Source of the DNA: Candidatus Berkelbacteria bacterium
GTDB lineage: Bacteria; Patescibacteriota; UBA1384; UBA12157; JAENIV01
Length of the DNA: 20,721 nt
Assembly: GCA_016844295.1 (NCBI GenBank)
Contig: JAENIV010000018.1
Location: 1-20,721 of the forward strand
Direction: 5' to 3'
Below the pieces are notes generated by a model. That model worked only from the letters and a program-made list of their open reading frames with translations, was not told the DNA's origin and did no database searches. Both the position numbers and the translations under genes were made by a program. Numbering within the stretch: the first letter of the stretch is position 1; each line of letters starts with the position of its first letter. Below, in pieces: positions 7,066-14,657 of the stretch.

Positions 7066-7123
7066 ATTAGTGGTATTATAAGAAGGTGTTTTGCAGCCTC
7101 TTTACGAAGTGACACCTAGCACG

Positions 7124-7236
7124 TTTAATTAACGTTTTTGTACCTTCTTTCGCGAAGCGAAACTCAAGAACATTTAATTTAACAAGTCATAATAGAAAGT
7201 AAATAATTTAGTCTTTAATTAACGTTTTTGTACCTT
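7124..7236. repeat. Direct repeat of 23 bases, two copies, downstream of rpsI
   Basis: Identical 23-base copies at 7124-7146 and 7214-7236 begin TTTAATTAACGTTTTTG and end TACCTT; their starts are 90 bases apart. The first copy lies in a foldable region: AGAAGGT (7081-7087) can pair with ACCTTCT (7142-7148), or AGGTGT (7084-7089) with ACACCT (7112-7117). A hairpin TTTCGC-GAA-GCGAAA (7148-7162) follows. The 250 bases between rpsI and rbfA hold no credible gene; besides this they hold the terminator and the rbfA promoter. Confidence 0.7.
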
Positions 7237-7249
7237 ATCATATGTTAAG

Positions 7250-7277
7250 AAAAACCCGCTTTAAACGGCGGGTTTTT
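7250..7277 (+). terminator. Rho-independent terminator of the ribosomal operon
   Basis: Arms AAAAACCCGC (7250-7259) and GCGGGTTTTT (7268-7277) are perfectly complementary around an 8-base loop, with the T-run built into the right arm. It separates the infA-rpsI operon from rbfA. The flanking A-run makes it potentially bidirectional. Confidence 0.9.
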
Positions 7278-7280
7278 CGA

Positions 7281-7309
7281 TTGCGTAAATACGATTCATA
7301 TGGTATATT
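7281..7309 (+). promoter_or_regulatory. Extended -10 promoter of rbfA, apparently leaderless
   Basis: A weak -35 TTGCGT (7281-7286) and -10 TATATT (7304-7309) are 17 bases apart, with TGG just before the -10. Only six bases separate the -10 box from the rbfA ATG at 7316, so the predicted transcript would begin at or next to the start codon. No Shine-Dalgarno sequence is present, consistent with leaderless initiation. Confidence 0.6.
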
Positions 7310-7315
7310 TTTAGT

Positions 7316-7654
7316 ATGGCTAGAAGAATCCAGAAAGTTAGTGAACTAATTAAACAACAACTAGCAGAATTAATAATACAGACCTTACCAGAAAACCTGG
7401 GATTGGTAACATTAATTGATGTTCACGTTACGAGCGATTTAAAAAATGCATGGATATATGTCTCGTGTTTTGATAAATCATCGGAAAAAGAAACCTTGAA
7501 GATACTCTCAGACCATAGTAAAGAATTCCAACATATTTTAGGTAGAAAGTTAGAGATGCGATATACTCCAAAGCTGGAATTCATGTTTGATGACTCCCTT
7601 GAAAAAATAAATAGAGTAGAAAATATTTTAAAGGAAATTAATAAGACGCAATAA
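7316..7654 (+). CDS. rbfA: Ribosome-binding factor A
   Basis: RbfA is a KH-fold cold-shock factor that binds the immature 30S subunit and helps mature the 16S rRNA 5' end. The protein begins MARRIQKVSELIKQQLAELI, continues with LVTLIDVHVTSDLKNAWIYV and the LGRKLEMRYTPKLEFMFDDS motif, and ends RVENILKEINKTQ. Length 112 residues, normal. It has its own promoter directly at the start codon and heads the rbfA-membrane protein-pheS-pheT-aspS cluster. Confidence 0.93.
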   Translation: MARRIQKVSELIKQQLAELIIQTLPENLGLVTLIDVHVTSDLKNAWIYVSCFDKSSEKETLKILSDHSKEFQHILGRKLEMRYTPKLEFMFDDSLEKINRVENILKEINKTQ

Positions 7655-7672
7655 TATCAAATAGGTAAAATA

Positions 7673-8053
7673 ATGTTATTAAGGCTATATTTATTTAGTT
7701 TGTATGCTATATTGTTTATCTTTGCCGGATTTTCGTTGATTATTGTTTTCAACGTTAATCCGTTTCAAAGCCCCTTCTGGATGATTTTGATTTTTTATAT
7801 AACTATTTTTCTTTTTTGGACCGCTATTTTTTCTTTAATCGGATATTATTTTAAAGTTTGGGCTACAAACCGGGAAATTATCTTTTCTCACCTTTTACCC
7901 ACTCTGAGACAATCGATGTTAATCGCCGTGGCCATTATCGGTCTTCTTTTTTTACAACAATTACGAGTTTTAAATTGGTGGGTCGGAGCTCTACTGGTAG
8001 TCGCAACATTTTTCATAGAATTATATTTTAGAAAAGAGAAATATGCCAGGTAA
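7673..8053 (+). CDS. Four-helix membrane protein of unknown function
   Basis: A 126-residue protein with about four hydrophobic helices: residues ~4-26 (LYLFSLYAILFIFAGFSLII), ~36-58, ~80-95 and ~100-117, ending in a basic ELYFRKEKYAR tail. I recognise no enzyme motif. Its stop overlaps the pheS start by 11 bases, so the two are probably co-translated. From memory, small membrane proteins of this kind occur next to pheS in other Patescibacteria, but the role is unknown and I assign none. Confidence 0.8.
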   Translation: MLLRLYLFSLYAILFIFAGFSLIIVFNVNPFQSPFWMILIFYITIFLFWTAIFSLIGYYFKVWATNREIIFSHLLPTLRQSMLIAVAIIGLLFLQQLRVLNWWVGALLVVATFFIELYFRKEKYAR

Positions 8054-8777
8054 TTTACACCCATTAACTCAATTTATGAGAGAATCTTTAAAATATTTCA
8101 CGGATCTAGGTTTTGAAATCGTTGAGGGGCCGGAAGCTGAAACCGAATGGTACAATTTTGATGCTTTGAACGTTCCGGCAAATCACCCGTCGCGCGACGT
8201 ACAAGATACTTTTTGGCTTGCCCCGCCTGTCCCGAGTATGGCCAAGGGAAGCGGAATTGGGGGGACTAAAGATGGTAAAGTGCTTCGAACTCATACTACG
8301 GCAGTTGACGTCAGATATGTGAAAGAAAATAATTTAAAACCACCCTTTAAACTCATTGTACCCGGAAGATGCTTCCGGAATGAAGCTACTGATCTTTCGC
8401 ACGAACATACCTTTTATCAAATAGACGGGATTGCGATAGATAAGGATCTCAACATGGGCCATTTGATTGGGATTTTAGACGGATATATGAAAACTTTGTT
8501 CGGAGAAGATATTAAAACACGTGTGAATCCGCATCTTTATCCATTTGTTGAACCAGGGATGGATTTATATATTCAATTAAAAGATGGTAAATGGCGCGAA
8601 ATGTTGGGAAGTGGGATGGCCCATCCTATCGTTTTGAAAAATATGGGCATTGATCCAGAAAAATGGCAGGGTATTATGTGGGGAATGGGAATTGACAGAT
8701 ATATGATGCAAAAATTTGGCATTGACGATATTCGACTTTCATATTCTGGTGATTTAAGATTTTTAAAGCAATTTTAG
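8043..8777 (+). CDS. pheS: Phenylalanyl-tRNA synthetase alpha subunit, short form
   Basis: Catalytic subunit of the (alpha-beta)2 enzyme that charges tRNA-Phe. Class II motifs are present: HPLTQFMRESLKYFTDLGFE, EGPEAETEWYNFDALNVPANHPSRD, LRTHTTAVDVRY, VPGRCFRNEATDLSHEHTFY (motif 2), and GMGIDRYMMQKFGIDDIRLS (motif 3) before the terminal GDLRFLKQF. Length 244 residues; the N-terminal coiled coil that binds tRNA in most bacterial PheS (total ~330-350) is missing. It starts directly at LHPLTQF after a PGN lead, a form seen in reduced genomes. It overlaps the upstream membrane-protein gene and is followed eight bases later by pheT. Confidence 0.95.
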   Translation: MPGNLHPLTQFMRESLKYFTDLGFEIVEGPEAETEWYNFDALNVPANHPSRDVQDTFWLAPPVPSMAKGSGIGGTKDGKVLRTHTTAVDVRYVKENNLKPPFKLIVPGRCFRNEATDLSHEHTFYQIDGIAIDKDLNMGHLIGILDGYMKTLFGEDIKTRVNPHLYPFVEPGMDLYIQLKDGKWREMLGSGMAHPIVLKNMGIDPEKWQGIMWGMGIDRYMMQKFGIDDIRLSYSGDLRFLKQF

Positions 8778-8785
8778 GATTATTT

Positions 8786-10672
8786 ATGAAAATATCATAC
8801 AATGGGTTGAAAGAATTTGTCGAGTTTGATAAAACCCCAGAACAGTTGGCGGATGATTTAAGTTTATTCGGACATGCGGTAGAATCAGTGGAAAAGGTGG
8901 GGGACGATTTTGTATTGGATTTTGAAATTACGCCAAATAGGGGAGATTGTTTATCAATCACAGGGATGGCGCGGGAAATTGCAGCGTTATATCGCCTTAA
9001 AATTAACAAAAAAGATTTTGCCGTGAAGGAAGAAGATTTGAACAAGTCAATTTATGTATCAACGGCTGATTCAAACTTCTGCCCTCGCTACAGCGCACGC
9101 ATAATCGATAACGTTGAAGTAAAAGAATCGCCGAAATGGCTGCAAGAAAAATTGGCTACTTACGGTTTTCGGCCTATTAATAATATTGTCGATATTACAA
9201 ACTATGTTATGGTAGCCACTGGTCAACCCTTACACGCCTTTGATTACGATAAAATAAAGGGCGGTATTATAAAAATCAGATATTCAATAAAAGGTGAAGA
9301 TATGATAACACTGGACGGTCAAGTGAGGAAATTGCCCGATAATACAGCTGTAATTACCGATAATGAAAAAATCTATGATTTGGCTGGGATCATGGGCGGA
9401 TTCAAATCTGAGGTGGATGAAAAAACCAAAACCATAGTGTTACAAGGAGCAATTTTTGACCAGGTCATTATTCGAAAAGCCTCAAAAGGGTTGAATCATT
9501 CGACAGATGCATCTTATCGTTACGAACGCGGAGTCGACTTTGAAGGAACAATTTATGCTATCCAAATGGCTAGCAGTTTGATACTAGAAGATTGCTCCAA
9601 AGCTAAGGCTGGCAAAATGGTTGATGAAATATTTCAAACGATTAAATCAACTGAAATCGAATATCAATCGGGAAAAATAAATCATTTGTTGGGAACAAAT
9701 TTATCAGAGCAAGAAATTAAAGATAGTCTTGAACGTTTAAACTTCAAAATTAAGGGATCCACCGCTAAAGTTCCACCTTATCGATATTATGATACCAAAA
9801 TTTGGCAAGACCTAGCCGAAGAAATAGCCAGAATCTACGGTTATAATAATATTGAAAAACGATATTTTGGAAAAGAAGAAACAAGTGTAAACAAAGAATT
9901 TATTTTTCGAGAAGCAGTTAAAGATTTTCTGATTAATATCGATTTTACAGAAGTTTACTCATACTCTTTTTCGGATTCTAAATTAATGGAATTATTGGGA
10001 TTGAAAACAGATGAAGTTATCCAAATCAAAAATCCCTTATCACCGGAAACAAAATATCTCCGGCCAAATTTAATAGTTTCGGTTTTATCACAGATTGCGA
10101 AAAATCCATGGTCTCCGGAAACAGACGTTTTTGAAATCGAAAAAGTATTTCATAAAGAGAAAGAATGGTGGCAATTATGTTTGGCTATTACGGGTAAAAA
10201 TGAATATCGTATTGAAAAAGCAATTAAAGAACTAAAATTAGACACCAAAATAATTCAGGTTGATCAAAAAATCTTAGATTACCTTAAAATTCGACGCCCG
10301 GTAAAATACATACTAGTAAATCTTGAAGACATACTTAATAATGAGTGGAAATATAAAAATAAAATCTCTGAGAATAAATATAAAAATATATCAAAATACC
10401 CACCAACAGTCAGAGATTTATCACTTATTTTTGAAAGCAATACCAAAGAAGATGAAATAATTGAAAGTATCAAATCTGTTAGTGATAAAATCTTAATTAC
10501 GGAATTATTTGATACTTATCATATAGATAATAATCAAAAAAGTTTAGCGTTCCATATTTGGCTGCAGGACATGCAAGGTCCGATGAATGACGAAGAAACC
10601 AAAGAAATTATCAATAAAATTATCAAAGTTATCGAAGATGAATACAAAGCAAAATTGCGAACGAAGGAGTAA
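8786..10672 (+). CDS. pheT: Phenylalanyl-tRNA synthetase beta subunit, lacking the EMAP-like domain
   Basis: Beta subunit of PheRS, carrying editing and tRNA-binding functions. It begins MKISYNGLKEFVEF and passes from VESVEKVGDDFVLDFEI directly into TPNRGDCLSITGMAREIAAL. In full-length PheT about 120 residues of tRNA-binding (EMAP/OB) domain lie between these points, so that domain is absent. The editing-domain region (NNIVDITNYVMVATGQPLHAFD, ITLDGQ, AGIMGG), the B5-like region, the catalytic-like core (LRPNLIVSVLSQIAKN) and the C-terminal anticodon-binding fold (YPPTVRDLSLIFE, LITELFDTY) are present. Length 628 residues against ~790-800 in E. coli. Its stop is one base before the aspS start. 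Confidence 0.94.
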   Translation: MKISYNGLKEFVEFDKTPEQLADDLSLFGHAVESVEKVGDDFVLDFEITPNRGDCLSITGMAREIAALYRLKINKKDFAVKEEDLNKSIYVSTADSNFCPRYSARIIDNVEVKESPKWLQEKLATYGFRPINNIVDITNYVMVATGQPLHAFDYDKIKGGIIKIRYSIKGEDMITLDGQVRKLPDNTAVITDNEKIYDLAGIMGGFKSEVDEKTKTIVLQGAIFDQVIIRKASKGLNHSTDASYRYERGVDFEGTIYAIQMASSLILEDCSKAKAGKMVDEIFQTIKSTEIEYQSGKINHLLGTNLSEQEIKDSLERLNFKIKGSTAKVPPYRYYDTKIWQDLAEEIARIYGYNNIEKRYFGKEETSVNKEFIFREAVKDFLINIDFTEVYSYSFSDSKLMELLGLKTDEVIQIKNPLSPETKYLRPNLIVSVLSQIAKNPWSPETDVFEIEKVFHKEKEWWQLCLAITGKNEYRIEKAIKELKLDTKIIQVDQKILDYLKIRRPVKYILVNLEDILNNEWKYKNKISENKYKNISKYPPTVRDLSLIFESNTKEDEIIESIKSVSDKILITELFDTYHIDNNQKSLAFHIWLQDMQGPMNDEETKEIINKIIKVIEDEYKAKLRTKE

Positions 10673-10673
10673 G

Positions 10674-12013
10674 ATGAAAACTGAAAATAAAAATACAACC
10701 GAATTATTAGATAAAGAAGTTGAACTAGCTGGATGGGTACATGCCAGACGCGATCATGGTAAAGTTATCTTTATAGATTTAAGAGATAGATCGGGTCTTT
10801 TGCAAGTAGTATTTTTCGGAGATTTATATAAAGAGAACAAAGGCCCAAAGGTTCAGAAAATAATAAACTGATAACAGGAAAAGTAGAGATTGAAGCTCAA
10901 GAATTGGTAATATTGGCTCAGGCAAAGACCCTACCATTTGAGATTTCCCAAGATACGAAAGGTATAAATGAAGAAACTAGAATGAGATATCGATATCTTG
11001 ACCTCCGTTCGGAAAGGATGCTTTCTCATTTGGTGATACGGCATAAAGTTATAAAATTTATTAGAGATTATTTAGACAAAGAGGGATTTCTTGAAATTGA
11101 GACACCATATATTACTAAAGCAACACCGGAAGGTGCGCGCGATTATTTGATTCCAGCAAGGCTACATCCTGGTATGTTTTATGCACTTCCTCAATCTCCG
11201 CAGCAATTTAAACAATTATTAATGGTGGCCGGAATTGAAAAATATTTTCAAATCGCCAGATGTTTTCGCGACGAAGACCCTAGAGGAGACAGACAGCCTG
11301 AATTTACGCAACTTGATTTGGAAATGAGTTTCGTTGCGCAAAATGATATTCTAGAACTTTATGAAACCCTTTTAATCAAGATGCACAGAGAATTATTCCC
11401 TGAAAAGAAAATCACAAAAGTACCATTTCCAAGGATACCTTATGCCGAAGCGATAGAAAAGTATAAAACAGACAAGCCAGATTTAAGGAAAGATAAATCC
11501 GACTCAGATGAACTTGCATTCACATGGATTATTGATTGGCCGATGTTTTCATACGATAAAAAGGAAAAAAGATGGGATCCACACCATCACATCTTTACTA
11601 GACCTCTTGACGAAGACGTTCTATTGTTGGATAAAGACCCCTCTCAGGTTAGATCCTGGCAGCACGATTTAGTACTGAATGGTTTCGAAATTGCCGGTGG
11701 AAGTCTGAGAACCACAGATCCAGTAGTTCAAGAAAAAGTTTTAGAGCTAGTTGGCATATCTAAAATAGTAGCCCGTGAAAGATTTGGCCATATGCTCGAG
11801 GCATTCGAATACGGTGTCCCTCCACATGGCGGAATAGCGCATGGTCTAGATCGTTTTTGTATGATCCTTACAAACGAAGACTCAATTCGCGAAGTTATTG
11901 CCTTTCCAAAAACAGGCGATGGTAGAGATTTAATGATGGATGCTCCCTCAACAATTGACGATAGTCAGTTGAAGGAACTTAATATTATTATTAAGTCACC
12001 CCTAAAAAAATGA
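10674..12013 (+). pseudogene. aspS: Aspartyl-tRNA synthetase, frame-broken in the N-terminal domain
   Basis: Class II synthetase that charges tRNA-Asp or, in some lineages, also tRNA-Asn. The first part (10674 to about 10830) encodes the OB-fold anticodon domain: VELAGWVHARRDHGKVIFID, then LRDRSGLLQVVFFGDLYK; it stops at 10869-10871. The rest is in another frame, open from 10832: QRPKGSENNKLITGKVEIEA, then TLPFEI, RMRYRYLDLRSERM, motif 2 (FRDEDPRGDRQPEFTQLDLE) and motif 3 (GIAHGLDRFCMIL). About 20-28 residues around the VxG.VxxRP strand are missing at the junction. Separately, DKPDLR runs directly into KDKSDSDELAFTWIIDWPMF, so the ~110-residue GAD insertion domain is absent in frame, probably natively. 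The start follows AAGGAGTAAG. Confidence 0.9.
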
Positions 12014-12966
12014 AAAGTAAATCAGTTATTTTAATCGCCGGAGTTCTTTTAATTATGCTGGTTTTGCAATTGGTTTTTGTCTCCCAAACATTAAAAAAAA
12101 CCGTTAATAAACAAATTGCTGGCGAAAAAACATTTGGCGTTCCCATACCTGACAGAAATGCGCTTGTAGAGCCCCCAGAGAAGGCTTCTGGCTTTCAAGA
12201 CCCCCAAATATATGCAAAAGCCATAATATTAATGGACGTGAAAAGTTCTTACGTTATGTACTCTAAAAATGCAATAGAAAAAGTTCCGATTGCTTCGACT
12301 ACGAAAATTATGACAGCAATCGTGGTTTTAGAAGATCATTTTGATAAATTAAATGACGTTGTGACAATTTCTTACCCGATGATTGCCGTTGAGGGATCGG
12401 ACATAAAACTACAAGTCGGCGAACAAATTACAGTGGAGAATCTTCTGAAAGGATTGTTGATTATGTCTGGCAACGATACAGCCTATGCCATAGCCACCTA
12501 TTTTGGTGGAAAAGATAAATTTGTTTCTCATATGAACGATAAGGTTAAAAATTTAGGTTTAATTGATACTCAATTAAAAGATCCTGCTGGTCTTGACGAT
12601 ACTGGATATTCAACAGCTCACGATTTAGCCATATTGGCAACTTATGCTATGCGAAATGATAAATTCAGAGAAATTGTCAAGATGTCTGAAACATCTATCT
12701 CGTCAGTAAATGGTAATATTATCCACGAACTGAAAAGCTCCAATCGACTTATAAAGTCAGATGAACAGTTATATTACCCTTTAGCCACCGGAATTAAAAC
12801 AGGTTTTACTTATGAAGCCGGACACTGTCTTGTATCTGCGGCAAATAAAAATGATCATGAAATACTAAGCGTAATATTAAATACTAATGAAAATACAATT
12901 TTAGCTTCGGCTAAGGAAAGTAAAAAGTTACTTGAATGGGGATTCAATAATTGGACCTGGCAGTAG
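12010..12966 (+). CDS. D-alanyl-D-alanine carboxypeptidase (peptidase S11, PBP5-like)
   Basis: Trims the terminal D-Ala from peptidoglycan stem peptides outside the membrane. A hydrophobic N-terminal segment (residues ~6-25, VILIAGVLLIMLVLQLVFVS) acts as signal or anchor. The three active-site motifs of S11 enzymes are present: S96-T-T-K99, S153-G-N155 and K263-T-G265. The MIAVEGSDIKLQVGEQITVE and NLLKGLLIMSGNDTAYAIA segments are typical. Length 318 residues; it ends soon after the catalytic domain, without the C-terminal amphipathic anchor of E. coli PBP5. The ATG overlaps the aspS stop by four bases, so it is coupled to the synthetase cluster. Confidence 0.93.
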   Translation: MKSKSVILIAGVLLIMLVLQLVFVSQTLKKTVNKQIAGEKTFGVPIPDRNALVEPPEKASGFQDPQIYAKAIILMDVKSSYVMYSKNAIEKVPIASTTKIMTAIVVLEDHFDKLNDVVTISYPMIAVEGSDIKLQVGEQITVENLLKGLLIMSGNDTAYAIATYFGGKDKFVSHMNDKVKNLGLIDTQLKDPAGLDDTGYSTAHDLAILATYAMRNDKFREIVKMSETSISSVNGNIIHELKSSNRLIKSDEQLYYPLATGIKTGFTYEAGHCLVSAANKNDHEILSVILNTNENTILASAKESKKLLEWGFNNWTWQ

Positions 12967-12992
12967 AAATTATTCACTAAAATCAGATCAAT

Positions 12993-13020
12993 AAAAAAAC
13001 CGCGTCCTCATGGGACGCGG
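12993..13020 (-). terminator. Rho-independent terminator of the minus-strand orphan gene
   Basis: CCGCGTCC (13000-13007) and GGACGCGG (13013-13020) form a perfect 8-bp stem with a 5-base loop. On the minus strand it is followed by a seven-base T-run (A-run at 12993-12999), so it terminates the gene at 13058-13717. It could also slow plus-strand transcription from the carboxypeptidase gene. Confidence 0.85.
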
Positions 13021-13057
13021 CGTGAACTCTGCAATTGATGCGGACACTCTGTCGGCT

Positions 13058-13717
13058 TCATGATGCCATCAAGGCACCATTGAAATCGCGTCCGACGTAG
13101 CTGTGCGAGACTACCCGGAATAAAAGCGTTACACCTTCAATGCGAATTTCGCGGATAGCCCGGTAGTTCTGGGGATAGGTTAGAACTTGCAAGGTGGCTG
13201 CTCTGTCAGCCCATTCTCGATAGGCCTTCTCGGCCTTGGTCTGATCGGGAGCCTCTATTCTTAGCTCGTAGCCTCCGTATCTTACCATCTGGCCGGACTT
13301 TTTCGGTGGGCCAAACGGCGGGTCAAAATACAGAATCCCCGATCGAGACACGACAATCATGGTAGGCAGGGCGTTATCGTCCGAGAGATCTATAGATGGC
13401 CACTTTCCTCCCAGCAAGAAGGCTACTGCCTTGGCAACCAATCCTTTTCCGCGTGGCGGAAGCATGTATACCCATCTATCTGTTAGTGGGTTGAATCCTT
13501 GTGGGAGATTAAACCCGCATTGATTCAAGCACCAGTTGTAGAAGCCGATGAACCCGCGTTTCCCGGAGCAAGCTTGCCAGCCGAAAAGCAGTTGCTGGCC
13601 TACCCGACTTTTCAGAGTGAAAAACATGATACTCGGTATCATTATCAAGCCGAACATCACGGTGGCCCCCCAAATCAGACCAACGAATACTGCATCAAGA
13701 ACATCAAGAAAGTGCAT
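13058..13717 (-). CDS. Orphan membrane-associated hypothetical protein, GC-richer than neighbours
   Basis: A 219-residue protein on its own transcription unit. Residues ~10-35 (AVFVGLIWGATVMFGLIMIP) form one clear membrane helix; a weaker hydrophobic stretch (LVAKAVAFLLGG) lies near residue 100. The rest looks soluble, with QACSGKRGFIGFYNWCLNQC, FDPPFGPPKKSGQMVRYGGY and a C-terminal IREIRIEGVTLLFRVVSHSY. I recognise no family. Base composition is roughly half G+C, well above the flanking genes, and codon choice differs (many GCC, CGG, CTG-type codons). It lies between a carboxypeptidase operon and a regulator, opposite to the first and divergent from the second. Acquired DNA is an inference. 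The ATG at 13717 follows AAAGGGGACGCAAA. Confidence 0.7.
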   Translation of the reverse strand: MHFLDVLDAVFVGLIWGATVMFGLIMIPSIMFFTLKSRVGQQLLFGWQACSGKRGFIGFYNWCLNQCGFNLPQGFNPLTDRWVYMLPPRGKGLVAKAVAFLLGGKWPSIDLSDDNALPTMIVVSRSGILYFDPPFGPPKKSGQMVRYGGYELRIEAPDQTKAEKAYREWADRAATLQVLTYPQNYRAIREIRIEGVTLLFRVVSHSYVGRDFNGALMAS

Positions 13718-13761
13718 TTTGCGTCCCCTTTACATTATTGGCGTTGAGCGACGCTTAGATA

Positions 13762-13789
13762 AATATATCATGATTGTGAAATTATGCAA
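13762..13789 (-). promoter_or_regulatory. Possible promoter of the orphan gene
   Basis: Read on the minus strand, TTGCAT (complement of 13784-13789) and TATATT (complement of 13762-13767) are 16 bases apart, about 45 bases before the ATG at 13717. The -35 is imperfect. The call rests only on hexamer match and position. Confidence 0.35.
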
Positions 13790-13846
13790 GGACCCTATAT
13801 CATATTTTTTATTTCTCGACTTTTGATGCTCGAGTATAAAAAGGGA

Positions 13847-13948
13847 TTGAAAATGGTAACATTTTTTCGATTTTCAACTTGACGACCGTTTCATTAGATG
13901 TTATTTTTAAATGTAAAAAATAATTTTAAATAAAACGGAGTTGAAAAT
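13847..13948 (+). promoter_or_regulatory. Promoter and possible operator of the PaaX-like gene
   Basis: TTGACG (13879-13884) and TATTTT (13902-13907) are 17 bases apart and precede the regulator gene by ~40 bases. Just upstream of the -35, TTGAAAAT (13847-13854) and its complement ATTTTCAA (13870-13877) form an 8-base inverted repeat; a third TTGAAAAT (13941-13948) overlaps the start codon. The arrangement would suit autoregulation, which is inference. The remaining spacer from 13718 holds no gene I can support. Confidence 0.5.
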
Positions 13949-14657
13949 GCCATTGTCACCCTTACAAGAAGTATTTATTTTGCTTGAAGATGAAAAAAAA
14001 GTACCATTATATAGATTAAACCGTTGGGGAAAGCAAGTTCGTGGTGTTTTGGCCAAACTTAAAAATTATGGTTGGGCTGAAAAAATAGTTATTGATGAAG
14101 AACCTCATTATATTATTACACCAAAGGGGGAAAGGGAGTTCGATCGTGTCCTAAAGAATTTGCGAGACACTGGTCATTGGGACGGAAGATGGAGATTGGT
14201 AATTTTCAATGTCCCAGAAAAACAACGTGATTTACGAGATCGAATTAGAAGATCATTGAGGAAATTAGGTATGGGCATTTTACAACCTAGCGTTTGGATT
14301 TCCCCAAAAGATATCAAAAAAGATATTGATAATATTTGCAAAAGATTAAACTTACAAAATCAATTAAAATATTTCGAAGTTTCTCGCAACAATTCTTTAG
14401 ATAATACTATCATTGAAAAATCTTGGAAACTTTCTGATATTGAAGAAGATTATAAAAGGTTTAATTTTAATGCTCAAAGAATCATTAATGTCTTAGATAA
14501 AGATGCTAATCCTCGTTTTAGCGCCAAGAAGCATATTTACGAATATGCTCTTATTTTACAAAAAGACCCTATCTTACCGTGGGAATTTCGTAACAAGGAT
14601 CTTATCAGAAGGTCTGCTCACAATAATTATTTAAAACTTAGACAATACGCAGTTTAG
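13947..14657 (+). CDS. PaaX-like winged-helix regulator with Cas2-like domain
   Basis: A 236-residue protein. The first ~70 residues (SPLQEVFILLEDEKKVPLYR, then a GVLAKLKNYGWAEK and PKGEREF segment) look like a winged-helix DNA-binding domain. The middle, DGRWRLVIFNVPEKQRDLRD followed by RIRRSLRKLGMGILQPSVWI, is the ferredoxin-like core shared by PaaX regulators and Cas2 nucleases. PaaX of E. coli represses phenylacetate catabolism; proteins of this shape are common in Patescibacteria with unknown targets. No cas genes or CRISPR repeats are nearby, so a Cas2 role is unlikely. The ATG at 13947 follows GGAG (13937-13940) with six bases between; an in-frame TTG at 13941 is rejected. It converges with rnc with no bases between the stops. 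Confidence 0.8.
   Translation: MPLSPLQEVFILLEDEKKVPLYRLNRWGKQVRGVLAKLKNYGWAEKIVIDEEPHYIITPKGEREFDRVLKNLRDTGHWDGRWRLVIFNVPEKQRDLRDRIRRSLRKLGMGILQPSVWISPKDIKKDIDNICKRLNLQNQLKYFEVSRNNSLDNTIIEKSWKLSDIEEDYKRFNFNAQRIINVLDKDANPRFSAKKHIYEYALILQKDPILPWEFRNKDLIRRSAHNNYLKLRQYAV

Noticed and set aside
7124..7236. Two direct repeats as a minimal CRISPR array
   Set aside because: There are only two copies with a 67-base gap and no cas genes; a CRISPR array needs regular short spacers.
10587..10673. Upstream extension of the aspS N-terminal frame into pheT
   Set aside because: ATG 10674 follows AAGGAGTAAG and gives a normal AspRS start; the extension is antisense-like lysine-rich noise inside pheT.
13499..13826. 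Plus-strand open frames opposite the orphan gene
   Set aside because: They are shadows on the antisense strand with no start signals and no protein-like sequence.
13947..14657. Cas2 with an adjacent CRISPR system
   Set aside because: The Cas2-like fold is fused to a winged helix as in PaaX, and there are no cas genes or spaced repeats in the window.
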